From positions 1 through 7,062 of the forward strand of contig JASMAJ010000041.1 in the NCBI GenBank assembly GCA_030754395.1: a stretch of 7,062 nucleotides of DNA, given 5' to 3'. The translations under genes were made by a program, and so were the position numbers. The notes below the pieces were generated by a model. That model saw nothing but the letters and a program-made list of their open reading frames with translations, was not told the DNA's origin and did no database searches. Source of the stretch: Candidatus Thalassarchaeaceae archaeon. GTDB lineage: Archaea > Thermoplasmatota > Poseidoniia > Poseidoniales > Thalassarchaeaceae. Positions 1-4,823 of this stretch are shown piece by piece (within the stretch, counting starts at the first letter, position 1; each line of letters opens with the position of its first letter).

Positions 1-1
1 G

Positions 2-1393
2 GTCAAGGCTGCTGCATCTAGCGAGGCTTGTAACGGTAAAGTCGGTAATTCACTTAGCGTTTGGACTAAGGGATGCCCAGTCATTTTCGTTGGTGTAGGT
101 AAACAAAGTAAATTGAATCACAAGGGTGCAAGAGATGCAGGTGCCAAATGCCTTGCTTCACTCTCAAAGGATCACGGGACTAACATTGTTGTTCGTTTTA
201 CTTCAGGTTGGAAAGTTGACCAGATGGCGGCCTTTGCTGAGGGAATGATATTACGAGATTATGTATTTGACAAATACCAAAATAAGGACGATGATGATAA
301 TCAAGAAAAAGGCCCTTGGTCCCTTGTTTGTCAGACTGGAGAGAGACATTTAGATGAGCTGAAGATAGCAGTCGAAAGGTCTTCTGCTATAGCAACAGGA
401 GTACACCTAGCTCGAGATTTGGGAAATGAGCCTGCAAACAGATTGTACCCTGAGGAATTTGGTCGCAGAGCTCTCGAGTGGGCAGATGGGAAAGAAAATG
501 CAGATGTTGAGGTTTGGGATTACAAGCGTCTTCAGAAAGAAGGAATGCATGGTCTGATTGCAGTAGGTAAGGGAAGCATACACAAACCATGCATGGTATT
601 CTTCCGCCTCAATTCAGATGCTCAGAAAGAGAATCAAGTTCCTAGTATTGTAGGTAAAGGAATCACTTTTGATTCAGGAGGCCTTTCGATAAAGGGTGCT
701 GCTGGTATGGATGAGATGAAACTCGATATGCATGGTGCTGCTACTGTTTTCGGACTGTTCCAAGCGCTATATGCAACTGGCTACAAAGGGCGAGTCAACG
801 GTATTGCTTGCATGGCTGAAAACATGCCTAGTGCCGAGGCTTACCGACCAGGAGATGTCATTGAAACCTATTCTGGTAAGACAATTGAGGTCCTCAACAC
901 CGATGCCGAAGGTCGTAATGTTCTCGCTGATGGCCTTTGGAAGGCTGGTGAGTTAAATCCATCATATATCATAGATTTAGCAACACTAACCGGTTCAATT
1001 GTCGTTGCTCTTGGTCATGAGGCCACAGGATTATTTTCCAATGATTCCTCATTGTCGAAGAGATTGCAAAAGGCAGGCGATGCAGAAGACGAAATCACTT
1101 GGCCCATGCCTCTTTTACCGGCCTTTGAGAAACAGATGACTTCCTCTAAGATAGCAGATGTTCGAAATCAAGGAAAAGGTCGTTGGGGTGGTGCTAGTCA
1201 GGCAGCAGGATTCCTGAAACAATTTGTCCAAGAGCGCCCTGATGTTGATGGAAATAAGTCACAGATTCCTTGGGCGCATTTGGACATAGCAGGGACTGCT
1301 GGAATTTGGGCTTCTGCAACAAATGCTCTTGTTGGACATGGAGCAACTGGAATCCAAGTCCGTACTTTACATCGACTAATTACTCAGGACTGA
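2..1393 (+). CDS. pepA: Leucyl aminopeptidase (M17 family), 5'-truncated by window edge
   Basis: Cytosolic two-metal aminopeptidase that removes N-terminal residues from peptides. The frame is open from base 2 with no stop, so 463 residues are visible. The first ATG/GTG/TTG-type codon often picked for this frame, a TTG at 113, is not the real start: residues before it (CPVIFVGVGK) already match the M17 N-terminal domain. About 20-50 residues are probably missing compared with the usual 480-500. Numbering from base 2, the metal ligands are Lys219, Asp224, Asp242, Asp301 and Glu303, and the catalytic residues are Lys231 and Arg305. Their spacing (+5, +12, +23, +82, +84, +86 from the first Lys) equals that of E. 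coli PepA. The signature NTDAEGR is at 299-305, and ATLTG, HLDIAGTAG and GATGIQVRTL follow in family order. No signal peptide is visible, but the true N-terminus is outside the window. The gene ends 3 bases from the convergent membrane-protein gene. Family and activity are very likely; the exact peptide preference cannot be read. Confidence 0.96.
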   Translation, partial: VKAAASSEACNGKVGNSLSVWTKGCPVIFVGVGKQSKLNHKGARDAGAKCLASLSKDHGTNIVVRFTSGWKVDQMAAFAEGMILRDYVFDKYQNKDDDDNQEKGPWSLVCQTGERHLDELKIAVERSSAIATGVHLARDLGNEPANRLYPEEFGRRALEWADGKENADVEVWDYKRLQKEGMHGLIAVGKGSIHKPCMVFFRLNSDAQKENQVPSIVGKGITFDSGGLSIKGAAGMDEMKLDMHGAATVFGLFQALYATGYKGRVNGIACMAENMPSAEAYRPGDVIETYSGKTIEVLNTDAEGRNVLADGLWKAGELNPSYIIDLATLTGSIVVALGHEATGLFSNDSSLSKRLQKAGDAEDEITWPMPLLPAFEKQMTSSKIADVRNQGKGRWGGASQAAGFLKQFVQERPDVDGNKSQIPWAHLDIAGTAGIWASATNALVGHGATGIQVRTLHRLITQD

Positions 1394-1396
1394 TGA

Positions 1397-2023
1397 TTAA
1401 GCAGTTTCATCTTGATCATACAGCGATTCATCAGGATTCTCTTGAATAACAACCATTTCATTATCAATCTGGATTCTGGTCTGAACCTTAGGTTTGCCCT
1501 TCAGTGTAAGAGCCATAATGCCTCCAATCATTAGAAGCAAGAGTGAACAGCATAAGCCACAGAATCCGCCACCCATTCCCAGTAAGCTGTTAACCGGGAC
1601 TTTTTCTTCACGAATCATGACATCTACTGACCGGTCTTCATTTTCAGTAAATTCTATTACAAAATCATCAGATGTGTAGACATTGATTTCGCCAATGTAA
1701 TCGTATCCAGGAATTATGTCATAATCCTCGCAATCATCCCATTCTTCACAAGACGAGAATTCGCTCCTACCACCATTGGAACCTTCATAAATTTCTATAT
1801 CTACTTCATAACCTTCTTCAACATATACTAGATAATACGCGTCCCAAATTAATTTTTCAGAAAATGTGGTGGAAGTATCTCCAGTCCAATATTCATCTCC
1901 AATAGAATCATCATCCCACCAACTAGTGTCAGAAGCTGACGCTCCCCCAATCGCAAGAGCTGCTGCGCTAATCAAAAGCAGAACGCCACCAATACTCAAG
2001 GTGACTTTGGTCATTACGTGCAT
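1397..2023 (-). CDS. Small acidic membrane-anchored protein of unknown function
   Basis: I do not recognise a family. The 208-residue product has an N-terminal hydrophobic segment (about residues 7-28, ending AIGGASAS), which could be a signal peptide or an anchor. An extracytoplasmic-looking middle (about 31-140) has 34 Asp/Glu against only 4 Lys/Arg and many Trp/Tyr. A second hydrophobic, Gly/Cys-rich membrane segment (about 146-174) is followed by KGKPK and a polar tail of about 30 residues, so the tail is probably cytoplasmic. Cys92 and Cys97 could form a disulfide; Cys155, Cys158 and Cys159 lie in or near the membrane segment. Two ATG starts are possible, at 2023 and at 2014 (residue 4); neither has a Shine-Dalgarno site. 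It lies 33 bases after dnaK on the same strand, so it may be read through from the chaperone genes, but a separate leaderless promoter is also possible. The strong negative charge is common in secreted archaeal and marine proteins. A link to protein quality control rests on position only. Confidence 0.75.
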   Translation of the reverse strand: MHVMTKVTLSIGGVLLLISAAALAIGGASASDTSWWDDDSIGDEYWTGDTSTTFSEKLIWDAYYLVYVEEGYEVDIEIYEGSNGGRSEFSSCEEWDDCEDYDIIPGYDYIGEINVYTSDDFVIEFTENEDRSVDVMIREEKVPVNSLLGMGGGFCGLCCSLLLLMIGGIMALTLKGKPKVQTRIQIDNEMVVIQENPDESLYDQDETA

Positions 2024-2056
2024 ATTCGATGGAATAGGAGGTGTGACTTTGAATCT

Positions 2057-3955
2057 TTAGTTAGTTTCAGTTTCGTCATCAGTGTCTACGACTTCAAAGT
2101 CAGCTTCCACTACGCTTTCTCCTTCGCCATTCCCATCTGCTTCTGCCGCTTCCTGTTGTTCAGCCATTTCAGCCGCAGCGGCTTCATACAACTTGGTTGA
2201 GACCGCGTGCATTGCTTGTTCTAATTCAGCCATCTTAGTTTGAATTGCAGCTTCATCAAGATCGTCGAATTCGATTGGAGTTCCATCTGCGATGATAAGT
2301 GCTTCCAACTCTTCGAGCTTCTCATTTACAGGACCCTTATCTTCATCAGTTAACTTATCACCAGATTCTTCCATCATTCGACGAGTCTGGTAGATGATAC
2401 TGTCGGCTTGATTACGCAAATCGACACGAGCCTTACGACGTTTATCTTCTTCAGCAAATGATTCCGCTTCACTTATTTTCGCTTTAATTTCATCTTCAGA
2501 AAGAGAGGTCTGACTTTCTATCTTGATAGATTGCTCAGTACCAGTTCCAAGATCTTTAGCAGATACATTGACAATCCCATTTGCATCGATATCGAATGTT
2601 ACTTCGACTTGTGGGATTCCACGAGGTGCAGGGGGAATCCCCATCAAGTGGAAGCGGCCAAGAGTAGTATTGTCCTTGGCGAAATCTCTTTCTCCTTGTA
2701 ATACATGAACCTCAACAGCTGGTTGATTATCAGCAGCAGTCGAGAATATCTCCGAACGTCTACTTGGAATTGTAGTGTTTCGCTCAATCATCGTTGTAGT
2801 AACACCACCTAGTGTTTCGATGCCCAAGGTTAGAGGTGTCACATCTAGGAGAAGGACATCGGTTACTCCATCGTCTCCTACAATTATTCCAGCTTGGAGA
2901 GCAGCGCCTACTGCAACGGCTTCATCAGGATTAATTCCCTTGAAAGGAGCCTTACCTGCTTCTTTCTCAATTGCAGTCTGTACTGCAGGAACGCGAGTTG
3001 AACCACCAACTAGGATGACCTTGTCTACATTCCCTTTCTTCAAACCCGCGTCCTTCATTGCTTGACGAGTTGGAGCCATAGTTCTCTCGATTAGTGAACT
3101 TATTAATTCCTCAAATTTAGATCGGGAAAGAGAGAGATCAAGATGTTCAGGTTGTCCATCACGCATTGTGATGAAAGGCAGGTTAATCTGCGTATTTCCA
3201 GTACCTGAAAGTTCAATTTTGGCTTTCTCAGCAGCCTCTCTTAGTCTACTCATTGCTTGAGCGTCAGTCGACAAATCAATTCCAGTATTCTTTTTGAATT
3301 CACTGAGAATCCATTCGATAACCACTTCATCGAAATCGTCTCCACCTAGTCTGTTGTCTCCACTAGTCGCTTTGACCTCAATTTGAGGCTGACCATCAAC
3401 AAGATAGATTTCAAGAATCGAGACATCGAATGTTCCACCTCCAAGATCGTAGACTAGTATAGTTTGATCTTCTTCCTTATCCACACCGTAAGCCAGTGCA
3501 GCGGCAGTTGGCTCGTTGATTATTCTCAAAACATCTAGTCCAGCGATTCTTCCAGCATCTCTTGTTGCTTTTCTCTGAGCATCGGTAAAGTATGCGGGAC
3601 ATGTAATTACGGCTTGTTTAACTTCCTGACCAAGGTATTCTTCAGCATCAATCTTGAGCTTTTGGAGGATAAAAGCAGAGACCTCTTGAGGCGTGTAATT
3701 ATCATCATCAATTTTCTTGTTCCAGTCAGTACCCATCTCTCTCTTGACAGAAAGTATGGTACGATCGGAGTTAGTCACAGCTTGTCTCTTTGCAGTGATT
3801 CCGACTAGTCTTTCTCCATCTTTTGTGAAGGCTACAACGGAGGGGGTAGTTCTCGATCCTTCTGAATTCGGGATTACGGTGGCCTGTCCCCCCTCTAAAG
3901 TCGCTACACAGCTATTTGTTGTACCAAGATCAATTCCAATTACAGGTCCACTCAT
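2057..3955 (-). CDS. dnaK: Molecular chaperone DnaK (Hsp70)
   Basis: Cytosolic ATP-driven chaperone that binds exposed hydrophobic peptides; it normally works with DnaJ and GrpE, neither of which is encoded in this window. The product is 632 residues. The nucleotide-binding domain has the phosphate-1 loop GIDLGTTNS (7-15), Lys71, INEPTAAALAYG (146-157), the phosphate-2 loop DLGGGTFD (170-177) and the adenosine motif ILVGGSTRVP (314-323). The interdomain linker DVLLLDV is at 366-372, followed by the beta substrate domain, a helical lid and an acidic tail ending near EADFEVVD. The segment after Lys71 (REMGTDW ... DNYTPQEVSA) lacks the roughly 23-residue insert of proteobacterial DnaK and resembles the Bacillus/archaeal type, in keeping with the known bacterial ancestry of archaeal dnaK. 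The frame is open further upstream, but the start at 3955 is preferred: MSGPVIGIDLG begins where the family begins, GGAGAG lies 6 bases before it, and the longer version would overlap the upstream gene. It is 22 bases downstream of the Hsp20-like gene, so they are probably cotranscribed. Confidence 0.97.
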   Translation of the reverse strand: MSGPVIGIDLGTTNSCVATLEGGQATVIPNSEGSRTTPSVVAFTKDGERLVGITAKRQAVTNSDRTILSVKREMGTDWNKKIDDDNYTPQEVSAFILQKLKIDAEEYLGQEVKQAVITCPAYFTDAQRKATRDAGRIAGLDVLRIINEPTAAALAYGVDKEEDQTILVYDLGGGTFDVSILEIYLVDGQPQIEVKATSGDNRLGGDDFDEVVIEWILSEFKKNTGIDLSTDAQAMSRLREAAEKAKIELSGTGNTQINLPFITMRDGQPEHLDLSLSRSKFEELISSLIERTMAPTRQAMKDAGLKKGNVDKVILVGGSTRVPAVQTAIEKEAGKAPFKGINPDEAVAVGAALQAGIIVGDDGVTDVLLLDVTPLTLGIETLGGVTTTMIERNTTIPSRRSEIFSTAADNQPAVEVHVLQGERDFAKDNTTLGRFHLMGIPPAPRGIPQVEVTFDIDANGIVNVSAKDLGTGTEQSIKIESQTSLSEDEIKAKISEAESFAEEDKRRKARVDLRNQADSIIYQTRRMMEESGDKLTDEDKGPVNEKLEELEALIIADGTPIEFDDLDEAAIQTKMAELEQAMHAVSTKLYEAAAAEMAEQQEAAEADGNGEGESVVEADFEVVDTDDETETN

Positions 3956-3961
3956 TTGCAT

Positions 3962-3967
3962 CTCTCC
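3962..3967 (-). promoter_or_regulatory. Shine-Dalgarno site of dnaK
   Basis: On the minus strand GGAGAG sits 6 bases before the ATG at 3955, in the 22-base gap after the Hsp20-like gene. It decides the start: the in-frame ATG at 3961 would be immediately next to it, too close, and the ATGs further upstream precede it. The genes at the head of each divergent unit have no such site, which fits archaea that use leaderless mRNAs for first genes and Shine-Dalgarno sites for internal ones. Confidence 0.7.
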
Positions 3968-3977
3968 AATATTCATT

Positions 3978-4622
3978 TCATTCGCTTTCATCAGCAGCGA
4001 CAACTGTAGGGTCAATGTCGAATTTGACATCGAGAATTCCATTGTTCAAATCCCACTCTACTATATTATCCGCGACATGTGGGAGTGTGTATCGCTTTAG
4101 TGGATGAAGTTGTGTAGTTTTCATTAATTGCAAAACTTCACCATCACTTGTTAGATTCAGTTCAACTTCTTCTGCCTCAAGATCCACGAATCTTGAAACA
4201 TCAATAGTGATGCACATTCGATCCTCATGAATGAAGACATCTTCTAGCATAAGATTAGACTTGTCTTCATCTTTTTCTATTTCTTCACTAACTTCAATCT
4301 CAGGTGTTGGTTCTGAGGCTGATTCACTTTGGAATTTGACATCAATTCCCATATTGCGGAAAATGTCAGCCATCCCACCAGGGCCATTGAGCATAGTTTC
4401 CATCTGTTTTCGGAATTCTTCTGGATCAGAATTTATTCCCATTTTAATGTCTGTTGAAGCCATCTGTTCTGGATCAATTCCCATCGCTTCGAATTGTTCA
4501 CGAACTTGGCGCATCATGTTTTGCAATAATTCCACGTCAACTGGCATGCCCATTTCAGAGAACATTCGTGCCATTTCTTCGAGGACTCTATCCTCGAAAT
4601 CATCACCAACTCCACTCTCCAT
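3978..4622 (-). CDS. Methionine-rich protein with C-terminal Hsp20/CS-like domain
   Basis: Probable small-heat-shock-like chaperone or co-chaperone, cytosolic, 214 residues from the ATG at 4622. An in-frame TTG at 4637 would add five residues but is less likely. The first 96 residues are helical-looking and hold 14 methionines, with the motif Met-Gly followed by a hydrophobic residue occurring four times (MGM at 24, MGI at 47, 61 and 91). An acidic, low-complexity linker covers about 97-121. Residues of about 122-206 resemble the alpha-crystallin/CS beta-sandwich: LEDVFIHEDRMCITIDVS opens it, RYTLPHV is mid-domain, and NNGILDVKFDI (193-203) matches the A-x-x-x-NGVL-x-V-x-L signature of Hsp20. 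No C-terminal I-x-I oligomerisation motif is seen. It is the first gene of the unit that contains dnaK, in the place often held by grpE in bacteria, but it shows no GrpE-like long coiled coil. The domain call is by eye; the N-terminal region is not recognised. Its role as a holdase or DnaK partner is inferred from the domain and the neighbours. Confidence 0.7.
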   Translation of the reverse strand: MESGVGDDFEDRVLEEMARMFSEMGMPVDVELLQNMMRQVREQFEAMGIDPEQMASTDIKMGINSDPEEFRKQMETMLNGPGGMADIFRNMGIDVKFQSESASEPTPEIEVSEEIEKDEDKSNLMLEDVFIHEDRMCITIDVSRFVDLEAEEVELNLTSDGEVLQLMKTTQLHPLKRYTLPHVADNIVEWDLNNGILDVKFDIDPTVVAADESE

Positions 4623-4629
4623 GATACCA

Positions 4630-4652
4630 CTACACAACTTGAGGTTGTATAG
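4630..4652. promoter_or_regulatory. Palindrome 1: candidate operator at the Hsp20-like gene promoter
   Basis: Inverted repeat with left arm CTACACAAC (4630-4638), spacer TTGAG and right arm GTTGTATAG (4644-4652); the arms pair at 8 of 9 positions. It covers positions -8 to -30 relative to the ATG at 4622 and includes the TATA-like element, so a protein bound here would block transcription initiation. The core ACAAC-N5-GTTGT resembles the CTAAC-N5-GTTAG site I recall for the heat-shock regulator HSR1 of Archaeoglobus fulgidus. Repressor identity is inference; no regulator gene is in the window. Confidence 0.5.
4645..4651 (-). promoter_or_regulatory. TATA-like element of the Hsp20-like/dnaK unit
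   Basis: The minus strand reads TATACAA, centred 26 bases before the ATG at 4622. That is the expected distance for an archaeal TATA box driving a leaderless mRNA that starts at the ATG, and no Shine-Dalgarno site precedes this ATG. A second AT-rich stretch (TATTCAAATATAGG on the minus strand, around 4665-4678) would give a leader of about 20-25 bases and cannot be excluded. Confidence 0.35.
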
Positions 4653-4734
4653 TCGGAGTAGTTGCCTATATTTGAATAAAACGGTAGCCAGTGCAATGGT
4701 AATATGGATGATGCCTTTATTCTGAAAATCTAGA

Positions 4735-4758
4735 ACACAACTTCAAATGAGGTTCTGT
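4735..4758. promoter_or_regulatory. Palindrome 2: candidate operator upstream of the chaperonin gene
   Basis: Imperfect inverted repeat with left arm ACACAACTTCA (4735-4745), centre AA and right arm TGAGGTTCTGT (4748-4758). Nine of 11 arm positions pair, in a regular 3-1-3-1-3 pattern: ACA, AAC and TCA pair with TGA, GTT and TGT. Its left nine bases, ACACAACTT, are identical to those of palindrome 1 (4632-4640), and GAGGTT is shared as well. It ends 65 bases before the chaperonin ATG, upstream of the likely TATA region. A shared regulator with palindrome 1 is inferred. Confidence 0.45.
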
Positions 4759-4823
4759 AGTCCTTTTTTCATCTTAATTCTTCTTACATCGCATTCAAAT
4801 CGGGTGCTTGATTCGCCATTAAC

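Larger units (their letters stand above)
4623..4823. other. Divergent intergenic region of the chaperone genes
   Basis: This 201-base AT-rich gap separates the Hsp20-like/dnaK unit (minus) from the chaperonin gene (plus), so both promoters must lie in or near it. It contains the two related palindromes and a TATA-like element, listed separately. For the chaperonin the best AT-rich promoter candidate is around 4772-4780 (TCTTAATTC), 44-52 bases before its ATG, which would give a leader of roughly 20 bases; this is weak. A T6 run at 4764-4769 is not preceded by a gene on the plus strand and so is unlikely to be a terminator. No convincing ORF or RNA gene was seen. Confidence 0.6.

Noticed and set aside
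725..745. His in the LAP motif DMHGAA where Gly is common
   Set aside because: This position varies in the family (E. coli PepA has Cys here, as I recall), and all metal and catalytic residues are present with exact spacing, so it is not a sign of inactivation.
2036..2043. Perfect Shine-Dalgarno-like AGGAGGTG on the plus strand between the dnaK and membrane-protein genes
   Set aside because: The genes here are on the minus strand, and the only plus-strand reading from it (GTG at 2041) stops after five codons. Probably chance.
2775..3065. Plus-strand open frame of about 96 codons inside dnaK
   Set aside because: It is antisense to a highly conserved DnaK region, so its openness follows from dnaK codon use; the same reasoning removes the other long antisense frames in this window.
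3956..4042. 29-residue N-terminal extension of DnaK
   Set aside because: It overlaps the end of the upstream gene, has no DnaK similarity, and the Shine-Dalgarno site favours the ATG at 3955.
4695..4725. Nine-codon ORF ATG...TGA in the intergenic region
   Set aside because: Too short, no Shine-Dalgarno site, and no sign of coding selection.
4701..4727. C/D-box-like pair (ATGATGC then CTGA) in the intergenic region
   Set aside because: The C box has a mismatch at its last base, the boxes are only about 8 bases apart, and no matching second pair was seen.
4764..4769. T6 run as a possible archaeal terminator
   Set aside because: No plus-strand gene ends before it; it lies upstream of the chaperonin start.
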